Shown here in pieces: positions 12,321 through 24,409 of a stretch of DNA of 64,000 nt (position 1 is its first letter; each line of letters starts with the position of its first letter). The translations under genes and the position numbers were made by a program. This DNA is from Echinostoma caproni (taxonomy: Eukaryota; Platyhelminthes; Trematoda; Plagiorchiida; Echinostomatidae). The stretch spans positions 80,582 through 144,581 of the forward strand of contig UZAN01039561.1 in NCBI GenBank assembly GCA_900618425.1, read 5' to 3'. Below the pieces are notes generated by a model, which made no database searches, was not told the DNA's origin, and saw only the letters and a program-made list of their open reading frames with translations.

Positions 12321-15300
12321 CGGTACTGCTAATTGACCTGAGTCACATCTGTATGCATGTACGTAAACAATGAACGGCCGATATCCGCGAACACCCACAA
12401 AGTTCTGCTAAGTCTGCTTCTTTCAAGACCATTTTTATCTAACACCTGTATGCGAAATAACCAAAAACGCATGATTCTTCAGTAGTGTGCACCAAAAGAT
12501 AGAAATCCAACCAGATTTTGTGGTTAAACAAAAGAATTATATCACCTTGTTTCCAAAGTGATTCCCATTTATTGCAATAATGATGTGAAGAACACAGAAC
12601 CATGAACTATTTGTTACCTAAATGAAAAACACGGTGAACAAACAAATCATTTGATCCATTTTATCAGTTCCGCTCTAAGGACGCCCGACATGGGGATCAA
12701 ACGGTAAATGCTCTGTTTTTCTATGTATAAGGTCAAATGGAATCCGGAATAATTAAGCAACGTCAATCATGCAAGCAATCCAATAGAGTAGTAGAAACTC
12801 CGTCAAAGAAAGAAGATATTTTTAATTATTTGCACAATAGGTGCACAAGTTGGGAATGAGTTACAGGACACATAGTTGGTTGTCCTCATTGTTTAATCGC
12901 TGTCGTTATCGTGTTCAAGGAAAAAAACCACACTTATTTCTAGCACTGACTATAAACGAAAAGCTAAGGAGCACAAAACACCTCAAATCGCTTTACTTGT
13001 TAGCCCCAAATGCTTCACTGGTCACCCATCTTTCTTTCATACCAGAATTTTGTGGGGAAGGTAATCAACAGTTTTGATCTTCAGATCACCTATTTCATCA
13101 ATATTTCTGCAGAAAATGGGACGACGAAAAATAGAAGGGATGGGTGACAAATGAATTCCGTTTTTGAAGAATGACAACAATTTGAAACTGGATTTCATCC
13201 AACATAGGTTCCAATTCATAAAGTACAAAAACTTATTAGATAAAAAATCAATAATCTACATCAGATTTTCATAAATATCTGTGAATCTGATCTTCACAAT
13301 AGGAAATCCCGGTGAGCATAAGGGGAAAGCACTACTATACTCAGAGACGTGAGTAATTACGATTGAAAGTGATGCATTCATTACCCTATTTCGACACAGG
13401 GTAGAAAACGGTAACCGACTGAGTTTGAATCCTGTTTGATCACGTTTTTTATTTTATCAAGATATTATGCGGTTGGTCACTCCCATCCTTATGGCTTATC
13501 ACGCCCGGTTCCATTACTAAAAGAAACGATTTCGTATACACGACACTCACTTCGTCTAAAGGTAAGATTAGGGTGAATGGTCAGAACAATACATAATTTT
13601 TGCAAATCTGAAATCTGAAAATTCTCCATTATCAAGATGTAAACGTCTTCAATTAGGTTCTGGCAGACTGTGAAGATATTGAGTAACATTATCGTAAACT
13701 AACGTACCAGCTGGATTTATCAGATGGTGAGTACAATGTCTAAGAAATCTAAGACACATGTATCAAAGATTTGTTTATTTGCACTTAGTCAGACAAGTTA
13801 CTGAACATTTTACGGTTGCTCTGACTCGTAGTGTAGATTTTGCTAGAATTTACAAATCAAATGATTTGCATATCGTTTTAGTGTTGGTTCATATTCTTCA
13901 TTCATTTTCCAAAGAATCCGGTTAATGTGCTAGCCTTTTGTGGAGTAAATATCACGGGGGCACATCACACAATCAACCGAACTACTCGTTGACAATTCTT
14001 ATCCTCGCTCTGATCCTCGGAGCTAAAATTATCAAATTTTGTAAGTCTCCAAAATGTAACACCGGACTCTATGCTGAAAGGTAGCGAATAAGCCTATCTG
14101 GAAGTTATTTAGCCGTATCGTGGAACTCTGCGGTGATAGTGCCTTATGAAAGTTTTACGTCTGCAACTCAACATTTCCGTTTAACACTGGATGGTTCCTT
14201 ATTGCTACAATATGCAACCACTTTCAACTGGAAATCTATTTATAGTGAAAATCATTACTAATAAACACTAATAACTCTCTCTAGTGTTTGACCAGGAAAG
14301 AATTGTCATCGGAAAGTATCCCTCTTATATCGTTGTGCATTTAAAGTTTTTTTAATGAAAAATTATAAACTCAGGTGAAATAAATAAATTTAACAAGAAC
14401 AGGAAAATAAGAATTTGTTCCTGCAGCCAGCAAATGATTTCTTGAAAATAGCAATAAAACCGAATCTGTGTACTCCAATCTATTCACTGGCGCCGACGTG
14501 AACCTTTCATATTTTATAAATAACCTCTGAACATCAATGTTCATCTGAGAGTTTTTCCAGTGGTGGTTCAACCTTGATTGACTTTGTACAATTTACGACA
14601 TTGGGATGAATTTTATGTCTTTCGGCCAGGCAGCCTCCGGAACTAGAACGACATTGATGAAACAATAAGGAATCTATGAGATCAATATTCCCAAATATGT
14701 GAAATTCAATTGTATCCTCAGAAAATCGTTCAGAGTTGAATGAAATTGAGGGGTATGGCGTCTGAATGGTGGCGACATTGTGTAGTTTGGTTTCAACTAC
14801 TACTGTTCTCAACTTCTTACTATGACAGGTGGAACATGGTAGTTAGCAACAAAATTATTTTTAAGAAAACAGAGTGGTGTTGATCTTGAACGCGGAGAAC
14901 AAACGAAATATACCTATTCATGTTGTCGGACAACTTTGTATTTGTTATTAATATCATGATGAGATTATCCGATATACGGAAGTTAAATGAATACTGATAG
15001 CATAGAACTAATCCAATTCATTCATAATAATTCGTTAGTGTGCAAGTGTTAGCTGTCCATTTCGCAAAGGAATAAAAAGAAAATCTGCATTGAGCCGCAA
15101 TAAGGAATATTAAAGAGAAAATCAAGGGTAAACACTTTCTTTTTTATCACAGAAGCCTATTGAATCATTTTGCAAAGACAAAAGCTTGAGAAGACCAAAT
15201 TTTTTATTCATTTCAGTTATCATCTAATACGGGTTTTGTTGAATTCAATTCAGTTCATGATCAGACTAGTAAACAAGATGATAATTGTCCTACTGTTTTA

Positions 15301-17551
15301 GCCGTTGAACCTATTGAAAATGTAAATAAAGAAATTCCGTCATCATGGAAATGTTAGAAGTGATAACAGTTTAATTTGGCAAAAACTGAATATGTTAAGG
15401 TCTATTAATCCCCAATGAATGTTTAGTAAGATATCTTTCGAGATAGGAACGAGTTAATAGATCACTTGCTGTTGTCCGAGAGAAGAACGTATGCTCATAT
15501 TTGGCTAACGACAGAAGCGTACAATCAGTGAAATCACTGACCAATTAATGGGTTATGTAAGATAGAATAATGTCACAGGTTGACACACGAGGAAATTAAT
15601 TTAAAATAAGAGGAACTATATAGTAGAATGAAGAAAATCAATGAACCCTGTTATAATTTTGATAGACAGATACAAAAGCATAAAATCCTTTGGTTTACTA
15701 GGTGCAACAATAGCAGGAAAATCATTGAGCCTGTGTGAAATCATGCAGTAAAATGTGACTATTTTAAGCTCTACAGATAGAACGGTAGCCACTCGACCTT
15801 TAAAAATTTACTAAAAACATGGAACAAATGAGATTGTAAGAAAAAGGACTCTAAAATACTTTACTAAGTTAATTACATTGTTTTAAAAAACCGAAGCAAG
15901 GTTTTCTCGAGCTTAATTTGGCAACACTGCCCAACCTTTGTTCACGAGGAATTCGCTGCACCGCTACCGTTTACCTCTGAAATACTGAAAATGTTGTCCT
16001 AATTGTAGGGATTTTCAAATAATTCCAAAAGCTGGAAATCGGTTGACTATACTGATGTACAAGGGGTGTCGGATACAAGTCTGTATTCCTGACATGATAA
16101 CGGTCTCCATTGCCAACATGATTATGCGTTCGTATTTCATAAATTAAAATGCCTCATGTTCCTGATTAAACACCTCCCTGTTTCACTAGTTCTCGTGAAT
16201 TGGAATTAACATTTTTCGATCAATTATGAATGATTATTATTGCATTTCTATTCTAATACAATGGTGCAATCAAGACTGATTGCCTCGATTTAGGGAAAGT
16301 CATCACAATTTGTATTAGTAAAAAATGTTGCACGGAGTAATTACCGGTTACTGATTTTCAAATAATTTTTTCTCAACCTGAGTCAAACTTTAGTCAAAAT
16401 TTATTCAAGTTTTTTCGACAAATAACACGTTTCTGTAGAAATCTAGTGGGCCACTGATTGAAGGATTAGTTGAATGAGTTAATTGTTGAATTGCTTCTTA
16501 CAAATCCCTTGAACAAGAAACAAAAACTGCAATATCATGCAATCACTCAAATTTAAGTTAAAAACGCCAGAAATCCCAGTACCTATATTCTAGGTTGTAA
16601 TATGAAGGAGACATCAGAGGCACTTCAGTTATACACGCTGTTATCATTTATTAGTTAATTTAATTGTTGATACAAAATTCTCTTGGCTCCAAACGATTGC
16701 CCTAGCAGAAAGCAAATCAACAAAATCAGAGTACCTTTCATTCTGTCGCAGATACAGTTCTAATCATAATGCAATTTGTTCTCGCGGGTTAGGAACTGGG
16801 AATTATATGATTTCCTGTGAACATCAATGGATCTAACTCCACATGGTTTGTGTCCCACAGAGATGACTTCACTATGAATAATTTTCGTTTCCAAAATCTT
16901 ATTTTGGTGTAATTGGTTCATTCTTACTGAATTAAAAAGAAAATCATACATTGTGTAAAATGTTTTGTCGCTAAATATATCGTAAGGGAATAAAATAAGG
17001 GAAACATTTGCAAATGTTTTCTCATCCTCAGTTCATATTACGGTAGAGAATTTGACCTGTTTTGATTTCATCACATAAAACATGAAAAATCTCAACTGGA
17101 ACGGTTACCACTTTTACTCCATTCGTAGTTTTGTATGAAACAATTGCTTTAAACCTCTTTCCTGTGATTCAAAATATGCTAGATAGAGGGAAAAATATCA
17201 AATTTGTAATCTCACTAATGAAAAACTATTGAATAAATCGGTCAATCATAGAGATGGGATTTCATTGTATTATTGATCATACCTACAAATGTTCCGCAAA
17301 CGAAATTAACTCCTTATTTAGAGGAAGTTTGTTTGAATCTCATGTAGAGAACACGTATGGTGCGCTTCTAAAAAGAACGGCAGATACTAGAAACGAGGTG
17401 CTGTTAAAATAACTTAGAGATATCTTAAAGTTAGTAGTGGAAATAGTGTGATTTAGATAACCTTGTTTAGTATCCTCTAATATCCACACAGGTGATGCTC
17501 TTACAATGAAGTACTACATTAGTGATATTCACATGCGATGGAAATGTTTGT
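12321..17551. other. Intergenic or intronic sequence, no gene recognised
   Basis: Long AT-rich stretch. Open frames are short and on both strands at the rate expected by chance. I saw no transposase, reverse transcriptase or host protein motif. Confidence 0.55.
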
Positions 17552-17817
17552 GGGTATGTCCATTAGATGACTATTCTCCGAACGGAATCAAACGGATACC
17601 TAAATTTAGCGATATCTAAGAATCTAATCTAAGACACTGAATGCCAAACCGAAACGAATGATGAGCCACGTCACAGTTGAGCAGTACCGAATCCAGATAG
17701 GTCAACCAAAATCAGAAAAGAAATCAGCACTGCTTTCACTGTTCTAATGCAATGAACCATTCAACGTCAAAACCCGACATTCACAAAAAAAGTTTCTACA
17801 TACAGGCAGTCAGCCAA
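17552..17817 (+). repeat. 266-bp dispersed repeat, copy B
   Basis: Same length and orientation as copy A at 10595-10860, with four substitutions by my count and no indels. The left flank (..GAAATGTTTGT) and right flank (ATAACTCATTTTC) have no relation to the flanks of copy A, so this is a dispersed repeat or a recent short duplication, not part of a larger segmental duplication. Confidence 0.85.
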
Positions 17818-18143
17818 ATAACTCATTTTCTTGGAAAGTTTGATTTACTTTCTATGATATTATTTTGAAATAAGCCAATATTAAGCCATCACGATTTCGT
17901 TCACTACTTGTAAACGCGAAATTCGGGTAGAAGAATTGAGCCAACCAAAAGGTGATCGTATGATACCCGGAATTGCAAAATCTAGGCAGCAATGGTTGTA
18001 TTCAAACACTGGATCGCCTATGGGCCATTATTCTGCCTTAATCGCTGGGCACTGCGAAAGAGATCGTTATGCATATGATCGAAATAAGCATGAAAGTCAA
18101 GCTACACAGACTATGCTACGGACAGCATGGCAGAACAAATTTA

Positions 18144-18692
18144 NNNNNNNNNNNNNNNNNNNNNNNNNNNNNNNNNNNNNNNNNNNNNNNNNNNNNNNNN
18201 NNNNNNNNNNNNNNNNNNNNNNNNNNNNNNNNNNNNNNNNNNNNNNNNNNNNNNNNNNNNNNNNNNNNNNNNNNNNNNNNNNNNNNNNNNNNNNNNNNNN
18301 NNNNNNNNNNNNNNNNNNNNNNNNNNNNNNNNNNNNNNNNNNNNNNNNNNNNNNNNNNNNNNNNNNNNNNNNNNNNNNNNNNNNNNNNNNNNNNNNNNNN
18401 NNNNNNNNNNNNNNNNNNNNNNNNNNNNNNNNNNNNNNNNNNNNNNNNNNNNNNNNNNNNNNNNNNNNNNNNNNNNNNNNNNNNNNNNNNNNNNNNNNNN
18501 NNNNNNNNNNNNNNNNNNNNNNNNNNNNNNNNNNNNNNNNNNNNNNNNNNNNNNNNNNNNNNNNNNNNNNNNNNNNNNNNNNNNNNNNNNNNNNNNNNNN
18601 NNNNNNNNNNNNNNNNNNNNNNNNNNNNNNNNNNNNNNNNNNNNNNNNNNNNNNNNNNNNNNNNNNNNNNNNNNNNNNNNNNNNNNNNNNNN
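18144..18692. other. Assembly gap, 549 N
   Basis: A continuous run of N. Open frames on either strand that span it come from translating N and carry no information. Confidence 0.98.
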
Positions 18693-20020
18693 ATGAATTT
18701 TCTTCTCTTATGGTGCACTACACATTTGTTGAAACCGATTTACAAAACAACAAAGTGGGGAACAATCTCGTTGTCAGACATTCATATCCTTACCAACACA
18801 TCTTAATATTCATCGCTACTTTGTTTTATTTTCCCTAAGAAAGTTTACTTCCAACTGGTGATAAATATTGGGATGCATTGACCTGAATACGTATAACTGA
18901 AAACGATATTTTTCGCTACTTTGCTGGTTTGTTATAATATGCTACATGGGAGTATGCTGATGATTTACAAGACCCAACAGATGATAAATTCTTGAATATG
19001 GCTACGTTTAGTGGGAACTCCTGTGGAAAAATGTACTTTGAAACTTCATGTAAAACGTAAGCACTTATGTGAAACATTCTTTTCCCTTTATCCATTTCAT
19101 TACGTAAGCACTTTTGTTATTGTGGGGTTGTTCATATGAAACTCATAGCTCGTTCACAATTAAAAATTCATTCTTAGTGTGGTAATGAACTCACATTAAA
19201 CAACGGCCTTGATTCTACTCTACGTTTGAATGTTTCGCGGTTCGAGATATCGTTTTAACTCACGAAAACGTATTTTTATTTCAGTGAAAGCGCAAGATGT
19301 CATAACTTCAATCACAGCTTTTATATTAAATGAGTGTCTGACCTCATCCCACGATGTGACTATCCATCCACGCTGCATGTAACCCAACTTGACCTCAACC
19401 TAGTTGTGGCCGCTTCAGATTTGTTCATCACATCATTCATGACTTGACTTTCGTGTGCTGTGGGGAAAGCGGTTTCTAACATGATTGCTTACTTAGGAAT
19501 GCATAACACGTTCATGGTAGCATAGGACGAACAGCGATGTAGAGTGAAGGACAACATTTTGGTATTTTCCTATTACTGCTTGAGAACGGGACCCTTAGGA
19601 ACAAGTTTATTGCTCTCGGTGAATCAAACGTTTATCTAAGCTGAATACTTCTCGCTGAACTGCAGCAGAAAACGTCAGTCGATAAGGTAATATGGATGAG
19701 ACAATCACTTTTTGATGTACTTCTTTACTGTTTAAACACGGTGGCCGATGTCCGAAGTGTAGTGGATTGCCAACGCTGAGCAAACTACCACGAGCGTACA
19801 CGTGCATTGATATTGGTTATCAAAGCTTGATTTATTGACACATGCAACACTGAAATACATAATTTCCTTGTGTCTTATCTTTAGGAAGGTTTAAAGACAT
19901 GCTAACCTACATTATGCCGTGAAGCAATCTGATGAGTATGACAATTATTGGCTCAGTTAATAAACTATTATTAAGTGGAAAATTCGGTCTCGTTTTCCAA
20001 AACATCCAAACATATTGACG
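18693..20020. other. Intergenic or intronic sequence, no gene recognised
   Basis: No exon or repeat recognised. The sequence is ordinary AT-rich DNA with scattered short open frames. Confidence 0.5.
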
Positions 20021-20027
20021 GCAGTTT

Positions 20028-20224
20028 CTAGTTTATATAAGATATCCAACCCATAATGCAGTCTTTCAGTCCTGCAAAGAGATCGTTCGCAGCCGCATGG
20101 CATGGCTTGGGAAGAATGTGTCACAAGAACCCACAGCTTTCACAAATCTATCTAATCTTGCACAAAGGGTGGCGGTTCTCATAAAATCCCAGCAAATTAG
20201 GAGCAGATCTGTTTGCGGATTTTA
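20028..20224 (+). other. Possible exon or decayed coding fragment, unknown
   Basis: An open frame of about 65 codons begins after a GGCAG that could be a splice acceptor and ends at a TAA. Its translation has balanced, protein-like composition, for example RYPTHNAVFQSCKEIVRSRM and then AWLGKNVSQEPTAF. No family is recognised. A good GT donor in the right place is not seen; a GTGGCGG inside the frame is the nearest. It could be a real exon, a pseudogene or chance. Confidence 0.25.
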
Positions 20225-21900
20225 AATCCACATATGAACAACCGCGGTACCTCGTTACCACATGCAAGCACCTAGCTGAATTACGCGGTCAAATATGCTA
20301 TTATATTATATTTCGCATTTGATTCTAAATTTACAATTCACCGAGTAAACTCCTTTAAGCCCCCATAGAAACTGACCGTGACAGTCAGCTCTTATTCCAC
20401 CAAGTTCGTATTTCTGTATGAATTAAGCACAAAGTTATCATAGTTGGCTCTTATTGGAGTTGGTAGAGTCGCTTGGTCACCAAACCAAACAAACAAACAA
20501 ACAAAAGCATTAATGAGTGGAAGATAGAAATTATGTTGTGCAATTGTGTTCCTCAAGTAGCTTCACACCGGGCCGTTTTACACACGATAATATTAACGAT
20601 ATTTTAAGTTTTTATTTATCACGGTTTTCTATAATTTTTCCATATATTTCGATAGCTATCAGTGAAATCTAAGTAAACAGTAAACGTTTCCTAATATGTT
20701 GATAATCGAGTATGCAAAAAAAGCCGTTTAAAGCGTGTTGGAAACACTCGTCATTTTTGATTTGGACCTTCGATATCAAGTATAGGGGTTTTCTTAAACA
20801 GATCCAAAAATCTTGAAGTTACTTCGTAATACACACAAGTTAAAGCTGGTTTATATTCAATAAATTAGCGATGGTCGCTCTGAATTAGTCAGTAATAGAG
20901 TGCAATTTCTATTATCATTTTATTTTGACCAGTCTCGTAAAAACAGATTACTCATCAATATTCAGTTACGTTGTTGTTACATTTATTGAAAACAGCTTAA
21001 TTCAAAAATCTCATGATAGTTAACTCTCATAAAGAGACCCAGTTTCACATTATTCTCCCATGAGATCAGTTGCTTTATTTTCGGTTTGCAAACCAAAACC
21101 TTTATGCCCGGGGCACACAACCGGAGAAAAGTTTCGTACTTTATTGAGTATCATTCAGCATTGGATATTAAATCCCTGGATTTCTATTGCAAATGAAATG
21201 CGTTCAACATTTGGCAAACGAAAACATAATTCACTTCAGAGCTCAACGCATGAACTATTCTTTATTATGGTTCATCAGTCCAGTAAAGGAAGGAGGCACT
21301 TTGACTGACCTACTCATCAGACTGGACGAATCATTCAGATGACTACGAATAACCACGAGTTTACTTACTTCAGATTGACTCAACAAATGCCTAGCTCCAG
21401 TAAAACTATTATCGTAGAAGCAATACTGCCAACTACAGTTAACCAAGTTATCGTTCTTCATGGAAAATTCACTATAGGTTTTATGGATCCAGTATATTGT
21501 TAAATTTATGGTTTGTTTCTTATTCATGGTTATTTTACGGATGATGCACGCAGTGTAAACGGATTTGGGTGAGTAAGTAACATCGCATCAATAGGATATA
21601 TAGAATTCTTGAAGATTGTTGACCGTATTAGATGTTTTTCTACTCACTGCACTGGTACAAACGAGTTCTTCTGATGATTATAGGAAAACCCAGGCAAGCT
21701 CATTTTTCTCATTGATAAAGTGCACATCGATCAAGATGATGTTTCCATATACATCAGACATAGAATCATACAACCAAACTACAACCTGAGATTCTCATTA
21801 CAATTGAATTCCGAATTTGTTCAGAAAATCATAACAGTAATGCTGATCCCTTTGGCTTTGTGTCTTTTCATTACAGTTCACAAACGAGAATATGGAAAAC
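20225..21900. other. Intergenic or intronic sequence with CAAA microsatellite
   Basis: Holds a CAAA tetranucleotide run at about 20481-20505. Nothing else is recognised on either strand. Confidence 0.5.
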
Positions 21901-21929
21901 CAGGGTGTCTTTCCTCTGTCCACTTTTGT

Positions 21930-22645
21930 CTCTCTTTCAGCGGGCACGGTTCAATCACCATCTCGCACGGTCATTGTCGCGTATCAACATGGTCACTCCA
22001 CATGTGTCAGTTGACCGATATCTCAATTTCAGCGCTTGGGCACTCTGGCCACGCAGACCACGTTCGGCACCATCTACTGGAAACAGATGGTTTACACTAA
22101 ACGCACCCGTGCACGTCTACAAATTTCACCGTGCTTCGTCCCATCCGTGACAATCAAGATCACTCCAATCCATGTCCCACCCACCCACTCACATCTGTAT
22201 TGATATTCGCTCTAACCCTCACACGTCGATTATTCCGTTCTACGACCAAAAATGTTAGTGCACAACAGTATGTCCTCAGCTGTGTGCAATTCACCTGTTT
22301 TTTTATTCCATTCGTTCTCGTTTTCGTGCTGTTTGGCACTTCGCAGAAAATCCGATTCTGCTGTGAAATTGACAATTTCGTTTGTGATGATTGTGGTATA
22401 TATTCTGACTGCGATGTTTGAGGTAGGAACTGCCGCGCATTCAGGTAGCGAACGACACACACCAACCCAACCCAATCAAATAGGACCCTGTCATTTCAAT
22501 TCCGTACCGATCAACCACCAACTGTGTACGGGGTCCAAAAGTGTAGAAGAGTCAGTTCTGGCCACCCATGAGCTGATAAACACCGAACGCATATTTGCGT
22601 CCATGTGTTGTGCACTTCGGTCAAGGGAGGGCGGACGGTAAGAGT
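21930..22645. other. GC-richer patch with overlapping open frames on both strands
   Basis: This roughly 700-bp patch is richer in C and CG dinucleotides than the DNA around it and has open frames of 66 to 129 codons on both strands. One plus-strand frame (22252-22641, ATG start) has a hydrophobic run ending ..IVVYILTAMFEVG, and a GTAGGA that could be a splice donor follows the codons for AMFE near 22420. This could be a promoter region with a first exon encoding a signal anchor, or an old repeat. I cannot name a product. Confidence 0.25.
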
Positions 22646-22649
22646 CGAT

Positions 22650-23925
22650 AAAGCAGAGGAATTTGGATAGTTGTTGTGAGACTTTTCGGACCACCTGTCT
22701 GCACAGTGCAACTAAATGATTAGCTTACAACCGGTGTAACGATATCAGAAATAACCATTGCATAAACCGCGAATGTGTCTCTACTCTTTCGGAAGAAAAC
22801 GGTCTTGGAGTAAATGGCTGCATTATCGAATTGTAACTGTATGTCTATCAAAGAAAGACACGTTCTCACTGCTGGACAAATTTTTTTCCTGACAAATAGG
22901 CTTTTAGGCAATGAAATCTGATATTGACTATGCATTTCACCAGATATTTTGTGCTACTAGTAATCATTGCTTGATGTTCTGTATATAAACGTTTTTTATC
23001 CAAACTTTAAAAAGCAAGAAGGGATTAATTAGAGTTATCATTATGAATGAAGACATTTGACGGTGCTAATGAGATTCGAACTGACAACTCATAGGTTCAT
23101 ATATTGTTGACTTTATAGCGGGTGCTCATTTCCGTCATTGACAGTCAGCAATGGACGCAAGCCACAGTTAAAATCAGTTCACATTTTGAGCTGACATTGT
23201 AAGTAGCTTGATGGTTGCTTGATAGAATCCACAGTGGGGTATCGTTTTTAGACCCTTAATCATTCATGCTTTATCCGTCGCCTGAGATTTTACTTCTTGA
23301 TTAGATCCCTCCAATTGGTTTCCTCTGTATTCTTCATTTCCTCTAATTACCGATTGCTTATAAGTTTCGTAATTTGCGTCCTCCGAATAAGTACGTACTA
23401 ATCGAAATAGATTCAATTTGCTGCATTAGATAATTCATTTTGGAGATATCTCCGCTGCACGATATGCGGAAACTAACCACTGTATGCAACTAAAAATATA
23501 CGATAGGATAATCTACCCCCTTATTCAATGCTATCCAAAGGTTCCACAGCGGTTGAAAAAGTATCTTGCTGATGAGAAGATAAACGGAAAAGTAAAATCC
23601 CGTTGAACTGAATGCGGATAATTATCAAAGCAGCCACTCGTTTTCCTCAATCGATTTGTTAACGTCACGAACATTTCAGAATACGTTCAGATTCGACATC
23701 AATACTCCATCCGTAATGTTGCTACCCAAAAAGCAGAATCGTTGAGTAAGATCCGGTGTGAGCGGGTTGGTGTACATTCATATCGGAGCGTTTTCTTTTC
23801 AATTCAAGGATACGTAGTTCTTTGTGAGGACCGGTTTTGTTACACTAAGAATGGTTGGTTAAGTGATAACTGGCAGACGAGTTCGCAGAATACTACAATA
23901 ATCGTCGATAACTACATTGAATTCC
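22650..23925. other. Intergenic sequence with one B-box-like site
   Basis: Mostly unexplained. At 23073-23081 the minus strand reads GTTCGAATC, the core of a pol III B box, in a context like the tail of a tRNA (CAGTTCGAATCTCATTAGCACC). No A box was found, so at most this is a worn SINE fragment. Confidence 0.35.
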
Positions 23926-23960
23926 ATATATATATACATACATATATATATATATATATA
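23926..23960. repeat. AT dinucleotide microsatellite
   Basis: Alternating TA with a few CA interruptions. It lies directly upstream of the broken coding sequence at 23996. Confidence 0.9.
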
Positions 23961-23995
23961 GTCATTCACATACTAATTAATATCAAATATAAATA

Positions 23996-24350
23996 ATGTA
24001 TAACACCAAGGATCATTGGGTATGCGCATCACATCGTCCCACCAATTTTGAACGAGCTCTCATGCAATACAACTCTGGTAATCTTGAATTATCCGTCAGA
24101 ATAAAGAATGGAGAGCAACTCCCCATTGGCTAGGAAAATCCTAGAGCCAGAGGGAATGATTATCAAAATAAAGGACTCGAAATTTCACCCCGTCGGAGTC
24201 AATTTGCAGTGCCTTGATCGTGGCACGGAATGATATCCTTGTCACGTTCATGAATTGGTTGAATGAACGTTTGAGATGGAGTGACGGTAAAGCCATGACC
24301 GCTATTAATAGAGGAAACATCACGGGAAATAAACGTGCTGGGGGTTCTCC
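23996..24350 (+). pseudogene. Broken coding sequence, unknown family
   Basis: Three protein-like segments follow one another in different frames. The first runs from ATG at 23996 to TAG at 24131-24133 and includes ERALMQYNSGNLELSVRIKN followed by GEQLPIG. The second starts just after that stop, one base out of frame, and includes KILEPEGMIIKIKDSKFHPV, then GVNLQCLDRG. The third, from about 24213, includes FMNWLNERLRWSDGKAMTAI. Short spacing and similar composition suggest one ancestral reading frame broken by two frameshifts. I do not recognise the family; it may come from a mobile element or be a processed pseudogene of a host gene. The 62-codon ATG frame at 24214-24402 is only the third piece. 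Confidence 0.4.
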
Positions 24351-24409
24351 TCATTATTTTCCTATATTCACTGGATGCTTTATGTTTCTATTTCATTTCT
24401 GAATCAACA

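Noticed and set aside
17936..18838. Long open frames on both strands across the second gap
   Set aside because: They exist only because N has no stop codons.
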